64,000 bases of DNA from JAJEBT01 sp965221485 (GCA_965221485.1 OZ244893.1:3906001-3970000), one strand, 5' to 3'. Counted from the stretch's first letter, positions 17,625 through 27,247 are shown. Numbers and translations: made by a program. The notes: generated by a model from the sequence alone, not told the origin.

Positions 17625-18016
17625 CTCCGTTAGCGACGTCGGATCCGGAACCGCTACCCCGAGACCGTGGGGCAAAGCCTGCCGTCGTCGGCGCCTTTAG
17701 CGCATCAACGCAGCCTGAAACGCGCTCGCATCCTTGGCTATCAAGAGGGTTGAGGGTTCGGCAGAGCTGGCGCGCTATGTCATGCCGTCTGTTATACTGG
17801 CCGTCGGCAATGGCTGCCCTGACGCGTTCCAGATTGAGCTCCAGCCTCGGTTGATCGGCGGCTGATAGGCGTAGAAACTGATATACGCAGCCGTTCAATT
17901 CAGGTTCAGCGCTAATTCCGCATGATCGCGAAGGCTAGGTGCGCAGTAACGGCACCTTCGGCTGCTCTGTTGCCCTCACCCCCAACGAGAATTCCGTTCC
18001 CGGAAAGGATCCATCC

Positions 18017-19237
18017 ATGTTCGGTTGTTTTTTCCCCAATCCCCGACTGCTCGCCCTTTCTGCCCTCGCCTGGGCCGTGTTTGCGCTCATGTTCTGGTAT
18101 TTTGTGGCAGCTGATTGGGGCGACTGGATCGGCATCGGTGGTCTCATAGGCGTCAATCCCCAAACGGCATGGATCTATACCTATTCGATTTTCTGCTATG
18201 CGGCGTTCTCGATCGCATGGATGCGAATTTGGCCCCACCGCTGGGGTTGGTGGTCCGTGGCCGGCTCCGGCCTGATCATTTTCGTGACCTGGTTTCAGGT
18301 GCGGCTCGACGTCATGATCAACGAGTGGTTCGGGCGCTTCTACGACATCATCCAGAAGGCTCTTGCCCAGCCTGGAGCCGTGAGCCAGGAAGAATACTTC
18401 GCACAACTCGCAACCTTCATGATCATTGCGATGGTTTTCATCATCACTGCCGTACTCAACGCGTTTTTCACGAGCCACTACGTATTCCGTTGGCGCACCG
18501 CAATGAATGATCGCTATGTCGCGCTATGGGCGCAGGTCCGTCATATCGAGGGAGCGTCACAGCGGGTGCAGGAAGATACGATGCGGTTTGCGGCGATCAT
18601 GGAATCCCTGGGATCAAGACTGATCGATGCGGTTCTGACTCTCATCGCCTTCCTTCCAATTCTCTGGGGTCTGTCGGTCCACATCAAGGAGATTCCGGTT
18701 GTCGGAGAACTCGCCCATGCGCTCGTCTGGATCGCAATCCTGTGGTCCGTATTCGGAACCGGCCTACTGGCCGCCGCAGGAATCCGTCTTCCCGGGCTGG
18801 AATTTCGCAATCAGCGGGTCGAGGCCGCATTCCGCAAGGAACTGGTCATCGGAGAGGATCGGGAAGACCGTGCCCAACCACCGACGCTGGGTGAACTGTT
18901 CTCAAATGTGCGGAAAAACTACTTCAGACTCTACCTGAACTACCTCTATTTCAACATTGCCCGTTACGGATACCTTCAGGCTGGCGTCATCCTTCCCTAT
19001 ATCGCATTGGGCCCGACCATTGTTGCGGCGGGGTTCTCGCTGGGTGTCATGCAGCAGATTATTCGCGCCTTCAGCCGGGTAGAAAACTCGTTCCAGTTTC
19101 TCGTCAATTCATGGACAACGATCGTCGAGTTGATGTCAATCTACAAACGACTGGCAGCATTCGAGCGCGCTATTGCCGGTGACAACCTCGCAGCCATCGA
19201 ATTCGAGGTTGCCGCAAGTGACCTCCCGAGAGTATGA
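18017..19237 (+). CDS. sbmA: SbmA/BacA-like peptide transporter
   Basis: A 406-residue inner-membrane protein, exactly the length of E. coli SbmA. Proteins of this family import proline-rich antimicrobial peptides, microcins and, through BacA, support symbiosis and very-long-chain fatty acid modification. The core has an N-terminal helix (LLALSALAWAVFALMFWYF), the RLDVMINEWFGRFYDIIQKAL segment, FFTSHYVFRWRTAMNDRY, and a C-terminal IIRAFSRVENSFQFLVNSWTTIVELMSIYKRLAAFE. No ATP-binding domain is present, so it is the proton-driven SbmA type rather than a full ABC protein. ATG 18017 follows GGAAAGGA; the upstream GTG extension is not supported. Confidence 0.82.
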   Translation: MFGCFFPNPRLLALSALAWAVFALMFWYFVAADWGDWIGIGGLIGVNPQTAWIYTYSIFCYAAFSIAWMRIWPHRWGWWSVAGSGLIIFVTWFQVRLDVMINEWFGRFYDIIQKALAQPGAVSQEEYFAQLATFMIIAMVFIITAVLNAFFTSHYVFRWRTAMNDRYVALWAQVRHIEGASQRVQEDTMRFAAIMESLGSRLIDAVLTLIAFLPILWGLSVHIKEIPVVGELAHALVWIAILWSVFGTGLLAAAGIRLPGLEFRNQRVEAAFRKELVIGEDREDRAQPPTLGELFSNVRKNYFRLYLNYLYFNIARYGYLQAGVILPYIALGPTIVAAGFSLGVMQQIIRAFSRVENSFQFLVNSWTTIVELMSIYKRLAAFERAIAGDNLAAIEFEVAASDLPRV

Positions 19238-19270
19238 GCCGAGGAGCAGCCGAAAGCCGCCACGAAAGTC

Positions 19271-19301
19271 CTTGCCCGGCTGTATAAGGCAGCCGGGCAA
19301 G
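19271..19301. terminator. Hairpin after sbmA, probable terminator
   Basis: A perfect 12-bp inverted repeat (CTTGCCCGGCTG/CAGCCGGGCAAG) around a 7-nt loop, 33 bp after the sbmA stop. There is no long T run, so termination would depend on the stem or be Rho-assisted. Confidence 0.55.
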
Positions 19302-19395
19302 GGTCTGATGGATGAAATGACTGCACTGGTTCTGGCAGGGGGCAATGGTTTCGTCGCGACCCAGGATGGCTCAAACACTGAGCCAATCCCCGGAA

Positions 19396-19436
19396 AGGTG
19401 TACGGTTCACACACCTGGTGTCTTGGCAATCAGGTG
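19396..19436 (+). promoter_or_regulatory. Two mutually exclusive hairpins upstream of acnA
   Basis: The segment ACACCTG (19411-19417) can pair either with AGGTGT (19396-19401) or, through CACCTG, with CAGGTG (19431-19436). The second arm lies 44 bp before the acnA start. Such alternative pairing is typical of leader switches, but the stems are only 6 bp and the signal may be chance. Confidence 0.25.
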
Positions 19437-19480
19437 AGAAGGGGCTAGTTTCCTGCCGCACTGATATCATGAGGAGATCC

Positions 19481-22183
19481 ATGGTGATCAAGACGGGACA
19501 GGACACGCTCGGGGCATCGCGAACACTCGAATTGCGAGGCCGATCCTTCCGTTACTTCAGCCTGAACGCCTTGTCGGAAGCCGGTTTCGGTGACATCACC
19601 CGACTTCCATTTTCCCTCAAGGTTCTCATCGAGAACCTGCTGCGCCATGAAGACGGAAGGACTGTCACCGTTGATGATATCCGTCGCGCCGCCCAATGGA
19701 CCGAGACCCGGACTTCCGATCTCGAGATTGCCTATCGGCCAGCACGCATTCTGCTTCAGGACTTCACCGGTGTTCCAGCCGTCGTTGATCTGGCAGCCAT
19801 GCGTCAGGCCATGGTCGATCTTGGCGGCGATCCGCAGAGAATCAATCCTCTCAATGCTGTCGACCTGGTGATCGACCATTCTGTTTCCATTGACAATTTC
19901 GGGAGCAGGGATGCTTTCACAAAAAATGTGGAGGTCGAATTCGAGCGCAACCGTGAGCGTTACGAATTCCTGAATTGGGGTGCGAAAGCCTTTGACAATT
20001 TTCGGGTCGTACCGCCCGGGACCGGGATCTGTCATCAGGTCAATCTCGAATACCTGTCCCAGACGGTCTGGGTCACCGAAGATGCTGACGGGGTGCCCGT
20101 CGCCTATCCCGATACTGCCGTTGGCACGGACAGTCATACGACAATGGTCAACGGCCTGTCGGTTCTTGCCTGGGGTGTCGGTGGAATTGAGGCTGAAGCC
20201 GCCATGCTGGGGCAGCCAATTTCCATGCTGTTGCCGGAAGTTGTGGGATTTCGCCTTGACGGAGCTTTGCGGGAAGGGGCGACAGCGACGGACCTCGTCC
20301 TGACCGTCACCCAGATGCTTCGTGCGCGGGGCGTCGTGGGCAAGTTCGTGGAATTCTATGGACCCGGGCTGGACAACCTGTCGCTGCCCGACCGGGCAAC
20401 CATCGGCAACATGGCACCTGAATACGGGGCCACCTGCGGCTTTTTTCCCATTGACCGGGAAACCTGTGATTATCTCCGATTTACCGGTCGGGAAGAAGAT
20501 CGTGTGGATCTGGTCGAAGCCTACGCCAGGGCTCAGGGAATGTGGCGGGATGCCGCCACGCCGGATCCGGTATTCACCGATACCATGGCCCTTGATCTCA
20601 ATGATGTACAACCCTCTCTGGCCGGGCCCAAGAGGCCACAGGACAGGGTCACGCTGTCGGAAGTGGCTCCGACAGCCATCACAATGATTTCCGATCATCG
20701 CGGGATGACACCCCCGCCCGGTTCACAGGCCGAGCGGGATACCGGCGATGACTTCGAGGTCGAGGATGGTGACATAGTCATCGCGGCCATTACGAGTTGT
20801 ACCAATACGTCCAATCCGTCGGTACTCATCGGCGCCGGCCTGCTGGCACGCAACGCGGTGTCCAGGGGGCTCAACACCAAGCCATGGGTCAAGACATCCC
20901 TTGCTCCGGGTAGCCAGGTCGTACGGGATTACCTGGAGAAAGCCGGACTTCAGGATGATCTGGATGCCCTTGGTTTCAACATTGTAGGTTTCGGGTGCAC
21001 GACCTGCATCGGAAATTCGGGGCCGCTGCCGGAAAAAGTCGCCGAGGCCGTCGATGACAGGGATCTGGTGGTTGGAGCCGTGCTCTCGGGAAATCGGAAT
21101 TTCGAGGGGCGCGTCCATGCTCAGGTGCGCGCAAATTTTCTTGCTTCTCCCCCACTGGTCGTCGCCTACGCCCTGGCCGGTTCGCTCAAGATCAATCTCG
21201 AAACCGATCCGCTTGGCGTCGATGCCGACGGAACACCCGTGTATCTGCGTGACATCTGGCCCAGCAATGCCGAAATCCGGGAAACCATGAGCCAATGTCT
21301 TACGTCGGACATGTACCGCAGCCGCTACGAGGATGTGTTTGACGGGCCGGTGCAATGGAAGTCCATCGACAGCATCGGCAGCGAAACCTATGACTGGAGA
21401 GAGTCGAGCACCTACGTGAAGTATCCCACCTTTTTTACCGGAATGGAGCGTGAACCGGGATCCGTAGAGGATGTCGTCAAAGCGCGGGCGCTGTTGATGC
21501 TGGGAGATTCTGTTACCACTGACCACATTTCACCGGCAGGGAGCATCCAGCGTGAAAGCCCGGCCGGAACCTATCTGCTGGAACGTCAGATACGTCCTGC
21601 GCAGTTCAATTCCTATGGCTCACGGCGGGGAAACCACGAGGTGATGATGCGCGGCACGTTCGCAAACATTCGTATTCGCAACGAAATGGTGCCCGGCATT
21701 GAAGGTGGCGTCACAGTTCATCGTCCGTCAGGTGACCAGCTGCCGGTCTATGATGCAGCGATGAGATATCAGTCCGAAGGGGTTCCTCTCGTCGTGGTCG
21801 GCGGAAAGGAATACGGGACGGGGTCTTCGCGCGACTGGGCCGCCAAGGGAACAGTGCTTCTCGGCATAAGGGCTGTTATTGTTGAGAGCCTTGAGCGCAT
21901 TCATCGTTCGAACCTGATCGGTATGGGTGTGCTGCCACTGCAGTTCAAACCGGGAACCACACGAAAGACCCTGGGCCTTGATGGCAGCGAAACCTTCTCG
22001 ATCTCGGGAATCGCCGAAGGTCTGTCTCCGGGTTGCGAACTGAGCTGCGAAATCGGCCGTGCGGACGGTACGAGCGAGATCATCAAGCTGGACTGCCGCA
22101 TCGATACCCTTGATGAGCTCGAGTATTACCGGCACGGCGGAATTCTTCAGTACGTTATTCGAAACATGCTGGAAGCGGCGTAG
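19481..22183 (+). CDS. acnA: Aconitate hydratase AcnA
   Basis: TCA-cycle enzyme that interconverts citrate and isocitrate through a labile 4Fe-4S cluster. The cluster cysteines are in ITSCTNTSNPSVLIGAG and in FGCTTCIGNSGPLPE. Substrate and swivel-domain segments such as VGTDSHTTMVNGLSVLAWGVGGIEAEAAMLGQP and YGTGSSRDWAAKG are complete. ATG 19481 follows GAGGAG and gives 900 residues, the usual length of the AcnA/IRP type. It appears to be monocistronic. AcnA proteins can act as iron-responsive RNA-binding proteins, so an upstream RNA structure would be of interest. Confidence 0.95.
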   Translation: MVIKTGQDTLGASRTLELRGRSFRYFSLNALSEAGFGDITRLPFSLKVLIENLLRHEDGRTVTVDDIRRAAQWTETRTSDLEIAYRPARILLQDFTGVPAVVDLAAMRQAMVDLGGDPQRINPLNAVDLVIDHSVSIDNFGSRDAFTKNVEVEFERNRERYEFLNWGAKAFDNFRVVPPGTGICHQVNLEYLSQTVWVTEDADGVPVAYPDTAVGTDSHTTMVNGLSVLAWGVGGIEAEAAMLGQPISMLLPEVVGFRLDGALREGATATDLVLTVTQMLRARGVVGKFVEFYGPGLDNLSLPDRATIGNMAPEYGATCGFFPIDRETCDYLRFTGREEDRVDLVEAYARAQGMWRDAATPDPVFTDTMALDLNDVQPSLAGPKRPQDRVTLSEVAPTAITMISDHRGMTPPPGSQAERDTGDDFEVEDGDIVIAAITSCTNTSNPSVLIGAGLLARNAVSRGLNTKPWVKTSLAPGSQVVRDYLEKAGLQDDLDALGFNIVGFGCTTCIGNSGPLPEKVAEAVDDRDLVVGAVLSGNRNFEGRVHAQVRANFLASPPLVVAYALAGSLKINLETDPLGVDADGTPVYLRDIWPSNAEIRETMSQCLTSDMYRSRYEDVFDGPVQWKSIDSIGSETYDWRESSTYVKYPTFFTGMEREPGSVEDVVKARALLMLGDSVTTDHISPAGSIQRESPAGTYLLERQIRPAQFNSYGSRRGNHEVMMRGTFANIRIRNEMVPGIEGGVTVHRPSGDQLPVYDAAMRYQSEGVPLVVVGGKEYGTGSSRDWAAKGTVLLGIRAVIVESLERIHRSNLIGMGVLPLQFKPGTTRKTLGLDGSETFSISGIAEGLSPGCELSCEIGRADGTSEIIKLDCRIDTLDELEYYRHGGILQYVIRNMLEAA

Positions 22184-22259
22184 CGCCGACACGGCGGAAG
22201 GATCGGTCTCCCCGGGAGGCCGGACCGGAGTTCCGGAACTGCGTCAGGCTCTCGGCAAC

Positions 22260-23162
22260 CTAACGGGTCCCGGCCGAACTGCCGGATCTTGAGGCGCGGC
22301 GACCTTCGCGGAGACCCGAGTAATAGGTGCTGCCGCAAATCAGGACAGCGCCGGCCCAGGTCCACAGGTCGGTGGTCTGGTCAAAGATCAGCCAGCCCAT
22401 GAACGCGACCATGGGAAGCTGAACGTAATTCACAATCACGACAACACTTGCCCGCGTCACCCGAAATGCCCGAGTCTGGCATTGCTGGGCACCGATCGTG
22501 CACAGCCCGAGAGCTGCCAGAAGCGGAATATCCTGGACGCCGGGGTCGTTCCAGCCCCAGAGTGCGCCGATCGCTGCCGGAGGAATCATCAGCGTGTAAA
22601 GGTAAAACACCATCGCGTTGGGATTTTCCGTTGCCGTCAGCATTTTCGTGCCGATCATGGCGCCTGAAAACAGGGCTGCAGCGAGGATGGTGGCAAGCGC
22701 AGGCAGCGATACCTCGATCAGGCCGGGACGTATGATGACAAGGGCTCCCGCAAATCCGACGGCGGTCATAATCCAGCGATTGAGACCAACAGGCTCGTCC
22801 AGCCAGAGCGCAGCAAAGCCGACGGTAAACAGGGGAACGGTGAACAGCAGCGCGTTGGCTTCGGCGAGGGGCATGTAGGCGATGCCGTATATCCAGGCAA
22901 CGGCGCCGAAGTAGCTGAGAATCATACGCCAGAGATAGAGCGGCATGCGCTGGGTCCGGAGAGCGGACAGCCCCACCGAAAACAGCCAGGGCAGCATGAA
23001 GGCACCGCCAAGGATGGCCCGAAAAAGCACTATCTGGTTTGCCGGGAACCGTTCGGAAAGCCCGCGAACGACCAGATAGATCAGCGCGTAGAACAGGCTT
23101 GATGCCAGCATCCACAGGATCCCGCGGACCGGAGCGGACAGGTTGGCGGTTTGCAGAGTCAT
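22260..23162 (-). CDS. DMT-family exporter (EamA)
   Basis: A 300-residue membrane protein with ten hydrophobic helices arranged as two EamA repeats. The first repeat opens with GILWMLASSLFYALIYLVVRGLSERFPANQIVLFRAI, and the second with ILAAALFSGAMIGTKMLT. Members export metabolites such as amino acids or purines; the substrate is not predictable. The ATG at 23162 is preferred over a non-conserved upstream extension that overlaps the divergent amidase leader. It is convergent with acnA and divergent from the amidase. Confidence 0.85.
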   Translation of the reverse strand: MTLQTANLSAPVRGILWMLASSLFYALIYLVVRGLSERFPANQIVLFRAILGGAFMLPWLFSVGLSALRTQRMPLYLWRMILSYFGAVAWIYGIAYMPLAEANALLFTVPLFTVGFAALWLDEPVGLNRWIMTAVGFAGALVIIRPGLIEVSLPALATILAAALFSGAMIGTKMLTATENPNAMVFYLYTLMIPPAAIGALWGWNDPGVQDIPLLAALGLCTIGAQQCQTRAFRVTRASVVVIVNYVQLPMVAFMGWLIFDQTTDLWTWAGAVLICGSTYYSGLREGRRASRSGSSAGTR

Positions 23163-23247
23163 GCGAATTCCGAAATAGTGGAACCGATCAACGATCGGCT
23201 GGCCCTTGCTGATATTTCGCAAGCAGCACAACCTGGAGAAGACCGCA

Positions 23248-24606
23248 ATGTCCGATGGCAATCAACCGACAGACACATCCGGGCTGCGTTCCTACTTTTC
23301 TGCGACATCAGCTTTCGATCAAGGAACCGATAATCCAAGCGCCTTTCTCGAGCGTTGTCTTGAAGAGATCGAGACCAGGGATACAGCCATCGGCGCTTTT
23401 GTTGCGGTGGATGCGGACGCCGCACGACGCGAGGCCGAAGCATCGACGAAACGCTGGAGGGCGGGTCAACCATGGTCTGCAATTGATGGCATGCCCATCG
23501 GTATCAAGGATATCATGGAAACCGCTGTGATGGTGACGGAGCAGGGCTCGCCTCTGTTTGCAGGCTGGGTCGGTGGACGCGACGGCGCAGCGGTTGTTGC
23601 GTTGCGCGAGGCGGGTGCGGTGATTGTGGGCAAGACCGTAACCACGGAGTTTGCAGCTTCGCATCCCGCCGGCACTCGCAATCCCCACGATCCAGAACGC
23701 ACACCTGGTGGCTCTTCAAGCGGCTCGGCCGCCGCCGTTGGCGCTGGAATGCTTCCTGCGGCGCTTGGCTCACAGGTCATCGGTTCCATTATTCGCCCCG
23801 CCAGTTATTGCGGTGTCTACGGTTACAAGCCCAGCGTCGGCGGAATCAATCGTGGTGGCAGTTTTGATCGGCTCAGTCAGAGCTGTACGGGAGTCCTCGG
23901 TGCAAGCCTCCGGGAAACATGGACAGTCGCGAGGGAGATATCGGCGAGAGCCGGCGGCGACCCCGGCCATGTCGGTATTCTGGGCCCATTAGAACTGCCG
24001 TCTGCCCGGAAACCCTCAGCCGTGGCGCTTATCGAAACGCAGGGTCGCGCAAACGCCTCCGAGGAAGCCTGGGCCGCAATACTGGAGACACGGGAAAGGC
24101 TGGAGAAGGCGGACGTCAGAGTTCTTGATCGACACAATTCGGAGACCGTGTCTGCCGTTGAGGATGCCATAGCTGACGCTCTCGACCTGTCCATGAAGAT
24201 CAATGCGTGGGAAGGACGGTGGCCGCTGAATACCTACAGTCGCGACAGGAATCCCGCACTCATGAGTGAGTCCGCCAGGGAGAGACTTGTCCAGGCCGAA
24301 GCGATGACCCAGGACGAGTACAGGGACCGCATTGCCCAACGCGAACATGTACGGGCCATCTATGCCCGGCTCCTCGACGAGGTTGATGTCTGTATCACCC
24401 TTGCGGCTCCGGCAGCTGCACCGGTCGGGCTGGAATGGACGGGGGATCCTGCCTTTACAGTTCACACGTCTCTGATCGGTATGCCGGCTGTTACGATGCC
24501 GGTACTTGAGGACAGGGGTTTGCCGCTGGGCTTGCAGATCAGCGGTTTCTTGAATGAGGACGCGGCACTCATGGCCATAGCAGGCGGTATTCTTGCGCTC
24601 TACTGA
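23248..24606 (+). CDS. Amidase signature family hydrolase
   Basis: A 452-residue amidase of the Ser-cisSer-Lys type. The lysine is in GMPIGIKDIMETAVM, the glycine/serine-rich core is TPGGSSSGSAAAVGAG, and the nucleophilic serine lies in the GSQVIGSIIRPASYCGVYGYKPS loop. This loop has IGSIIRP rather than the common GGSIRxPA, a variant seen in several amidases and aryl-acylamidases. ATG 23248 follows GGAGAAG. A dehydrogenase and a hydratase follow on the same strand (66 and 23 bp gaps), suggesting one degradation pathway for an amide-bearing compound. The C terminus is slightly short but complete. Confidence 0.88.
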   Translation: MSDGNQPTDTSGLRSYFSATSAFDQGTDNPSAFLERCLEEIETRDTAIGAFVAVDADAARREAEASTKRWRAGQPWSAIDGMPIGIKDIMETAVMVTEQGSPLFAGWVGGRDGAAVVALREAGAVIVGKTVTTEFAASHPAGTRNPHDPERTPGGSSSGSAAAVGAGMLPAALGSQVIGSIIRPASYCGVYGYKPSVGGINRGGSFDRLSQSCTGVLGASLRETWTVAREISARAGGDPGHVGILGPLELPSARKPSAVALIETQGRANASEEAWAAILETRERLEKADVRVLDRHNSETVSAVEDAIADALDLSMKINAWEGRWPLNTYSRDRNPALMSESARERLVQAEAMTQDEYRDRIAQREHVRAIYARLLDEVDVCITLAAPAAAPVGLEWTGDPAFTVHTSLIGMPAVTMPVLEDRGLPLGLQISGFLNEDAALMAIAGGILALY

Positions 24607-24672
24607 ACGATCAGAATGCCGGCACTTTGGCGATCATTCCCTGCATCCTGAACGGAGGAGGACAGTCAACCG

Positions 24673-25653
24673 ATGATCAAGGCAGGAATCGTTGGAATGG
24701 GGCGCTGGGGGCGCAACCTGGTCGATTCGGTAGCGGAAAGGAACGATGCGATCCGCTTTGTTGCAGGAACGACGCGTACACGCTCAAGGGTCGAGGAATA
24801 CGCTCACAATGCGGGTCTTCGATTGCACGATTCCTATGAAGACCTGCTGGCGGACGACATTGATGCTGTTGTTCTCGCCACGCCGCATATGGCGCATTTT
24901 GGCCAGCTTATGGCGGCCGCGGATGCAGGCAAGCATGTCTATTGCGAGAAACCCTTCTGTCTGACTGCGGCGGACGCGAAAACAGCGCTCGCTGCCCTGG
25001 GTAACAAGGGTCTCAAGGCGGCCATAGGTCATAACCGGCGATTCGCTCCGAATACGCAGGCGCTTCAGCGGACGATCAAGGCCTGCGAGCTCGGCGACAT
25101 GATCCAGATTGAGGGGAACTTTGCCGCGAACATGGCGGGCTATTCCGGTGAATGGCGAGACCATAGCGGGCAGAGTCCTGCTGGCGGAATGACCTCGCTC
25201 GGTATTCATGTTGTCGACATGTTTATCAATTTTTTCGGTCCTGTATCGCGTGTACATGCTGTCAGTCGCAAGGTCGTTTCCAGACTGGAATTTGATGACG
25301 CAACGACGGTTCTGGTTGAATTTGAAAATGGACGCCTGGGCTATCTGGGGACGGTTTCGACAAGCGGAATGCTTTGGCAGGTACGCGCTTTTGGCACAAA
25401 GGGCTGGGGCGAGATCTTCGGGCTCGACCGGCTGGTTGTGCAGCCAACCGACGGACCGGTGCGGATCGAAACATGGGATGGTTACGAATATCCCGGTCTT
25501 CCGACGATTGCCGAGGCATTGGAGGCCTTTGCCCGGGATTGCGAGGGCGGGGAACCATTTCCGGTGACTCCACGGCAGATTGAGCATGGAACAGCAGTTC
25601 TGGAGGCGGTCATCACGTCGGCCGGCACGGGGAAACCGGTCGATGTGGCGTAG
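24673..25653 (+). CDS. Gfo/Idh/MocA family NAD(P)-dependent oxidoreductase
   Basis: A 326-residue dehydrogenase. The N-terminal Rossmann fold starts with AGIVGMGRWGRNLVDSV and includes the EKPFCLT segment, the family's nicotinamide-site lysine. The C-terminal alpha/beta domain carries MTSLGIHVVDMFINFFGPVSRVHA, with the conserved histidine of the active site. Start ATG 24673 follows GGAGGAGGAC. Members act on sugars, cyclitols and related hydroxy compounds; the substrate here is unknown. It sits between the amidase and the hydratase and probably shares their transcript. Confidence 0.88.
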   Translation: MIKAGIVGMGRWGRNLVDSVAERNDAIRFVAGTTRTRSRVEEYAHNAGLRLHDSYEDLLADDIDAVVLATPHMAHFGQLMAAADAGKHVYCEKPFCLTAADAKTALAALGNKGLKAAIGHNRRFAPNTQALQRTIKACELGDMIQIEGNFAANMAGYSGEWRDHSGQSPAGGMTSLGIHVVDMFINFFGPVSRVHAVSRKVVSRLEFDDATTVLVEFENGRLGYLGTVSTSGMLWQVRAFGTKGWGEIFGLDRLVVQPTDGPVRIETWDGYEYPGLPTIAEALEAFARDCEGGEPFPVTPRQIEHGTAVLEAVITSAGTGKPVDVA

Positions 25654-25676
25654 CAGACAATGGCTGTCTCGTTGCG

Positions 25677-26504
25677 ATGACGATCGATAGTCCACGATTG
25701 GTGTATGATGACATGACGGCAGCGATTGCTGAATTCTACAGGCAGGTCAGGGGCGGCGGGCCGGCTCCCGAGACGATTCCCGACTGGGCGCGACCGGCGT
25801 CGATGGCGGAGGGCTATGCTGCACAGGATCGCCTGGTCGAACACCTCCTTGGCGGGTCCGGTGGAAGGCCTGCGGGTTACAAGCTGGCCTGTACCAACAA
25901 GCATACCCAGGTCCTTCTCAACACTGATGGGCCTGTCTTCGCCCGCCTGCTATCGACCCGGATCTGGAAGAGCGGTGCCAAGCTGCCAGCTTCGGAGTTT
26001 CCCATGCATGTCGTTGAAGCGGAATTTGCTTTTGACATTGCGGAGGATGTCCCCGAGGCGGATACGGAATGGACCCGTGCTTCCATTGCGGCCTTTGTGG
26101 GTGACATGATGCCGTCACTCGAACTGGTGGGACACCGGTTCGGAGACTGGTCCACTTATGATGCAGCATCGCTGGCTGCCGATAACGCTGTACATCAGGG
26201 CTTGGTTTATGGTGCGCCGACGGCGCGTTGGCGCGATATCGATCTCGCAGCTCAGTCCGTGGAGGTCTTTGCCGACGGAGTGAAGTGCCGTTCCGGTACC
26301 GGAAGAAACGTGCTGGGGCATCCCCTGAATGCCATTGCCTGGTTGGCCCGGGCCTTGCCGGCGCATGGTCTGAGGTTGCGAAAGGGAGATCGGGTCACTA
26401 CGGGCGTTGCGACCGAAATCTATCCCACCCGTCCCGGTGAACGCGTGCGTGCCGAATTCGGCGATCTGGGAACTGTCGAGGTGATGTTCACGGGGGCAGG
26501 ATGA
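25677..26504 (+). CDS. 2-keto-4-pentenoate hydratase-like protein (FAH superfamily)
   Basis: A 275-residue protein resembling MhpD/DmpE hydratases, which add water to 2-hydroxypenta-2,4-dienoate in meta-cleavage pathways. Family features include PAGYKLACTNKHTQVLLN, the metal-binding EAEFAFDIAEDVPE (usual E-x-E) and AVHQGLVYGAP. The C-terminal GHPLNAIAWLARALPAHGLRLRKGDRVTTG matches the hydratase/decarboxylase group rather than fumarylacetoacetases. Start at ATG 25677, 23 bp after the dehydrogenase. Together with the preceding genes it suggests a ring or diene degradation route, but the actual compound is not identifiable. Confidence 0.8.
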   Translation: MTIDSPRLVYDDMTAAIAEFYRQVRGGGPAPETIPDWARPASMAEGYAAQDRLVEHLLGGSGGRPAGYKLACTNKHTQVLLNTDGPVFARLLSTRIWKSGAKLPASEFPMHVVEAEFAFDIAEDVPEADTEWTRASIAAFVGDMMPSLELVGHRFGDWSTYDAASLAADNAVHQGLVYGAPTARWRDIDLAAQSVEVFADGVKCRSGTGRNVLGHPLNAIAWLARALPAHGLRLRKGDRVTTGVATEIYPTRPGERVRAEFGDLGTVEVMFTGAG

Positions 26505-26518
26505 AAACCGCGAAGATC

Positions 26519-27247
26519 CTATGGAACACTGGTGACGGTCTTGGTCCTGAGCAGTGTCTTCAAGGCTTCGCGCCTGGACAATCCCGACATGCGATGCGCA
26601 TTGGCGTTCACGTAATCCACCACAACTTCCGGCGCGGTCCTCGAATAGGTGCGAAGGGCCCAGCCGATCGCTTTGCGAAGAAAGAACTCGTCCCTCCCGA
26701 TCGACGGTTCAATGACGTCGAACAGCAGTTGGGGGTCAGTTTGCTGCCTGCTTCGAAGCTGGGAGAGGATGGCAGTGCGGCGCTTCCACATATCGTTGTC
26801 ATGGGCCCACAGCCGCAGAATGGAGGGCATTTCGTCGGGGTGATCGGCAAGCATCGCCGCCATACCGACGCTGGCAATGGCATCCACAAAATCCCACCAA
26901 GCCCCGGTGACAACCAGTTCCTCTACCAGCGGCATGCGCGCCGGTGTCAGCCAATTTCGATAGCCCGGATGAAGCAGGAGTTCCACGGCTGCCGTACGTT
27001 CCTCACGTCGTTCTGCCTGACGCCAAAGCGACAGGATCGTGGCTTCCCACGCCTCCGCGGAGGTGAAGGGGAACACACCGGCGACAGATCGGGTCAGCCG
27101 CCTCACCTCCGGGGTTCTGACACCGAAATACGGCAGGGCAGATCGCATATAGGCCTGTTGCTGCTTTGCCCGTCGGGCGTCGCCCGCTTCCCGCATTCTG
27201 GAGCGAAGCTGCAGTCGAAAACGGTCGTCTGCCGTGTCGCTGGTCAT
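26519..27247 (-). CDS. DNA alkylation repair protein, AlkD-like
   Basis: A 242-residue all-helical HEAT-repeat protein of the AlkC/AlkD family, which removes bulky alkylated bases without flipping them out of the helix. Characteristic segments are YMRSALPYFGVRTPEVRRL near the N terminus, LVVTGAWWDFVDAIAS (the paired aromatic/Asp active-site region), and FFLRKAIGWALRTYSRTAPEVVVDYV. It is convergent with the hydratase and divergent from the helicase gene. A direct link to those neighbours is not evident. Confidence 0.85.
   Translation of the reverse strand: MTSDTADDRFRLQLRSRMREAGDARRAKQQQAYMRSALPYFGVRTPEVRRLTRSVAGVFPFTSAEAWEATILSLWRQAERREERTAAVELLLHPGYRNWLTPARMPLVEELVVTGAWWDFVDAIASVGMAAMLADHPDEMPSILRLWAHDNDMWKRRTAILSQLRSRQQTDPQLLFDVIEPSIGRDEFFLRKAIGWALRTYSRTAPEVVVDYVNANAHRMSGLSRREALKTLLRTKTVTSVP

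Noticed and set aside
17422..17898. A 158-codon minus-strand frame at the transposase remnant
   Set aside because: It is out of frame with the recognisable transposase segment and gives low-complexity Arg/Gly-rich sequence.
19445..20698. A 417-codon antisense open frame across acnA
   Set aside because: Same reason: acnA is complete and conserved on the other strand, and the antisense product shows no recognisable motif.
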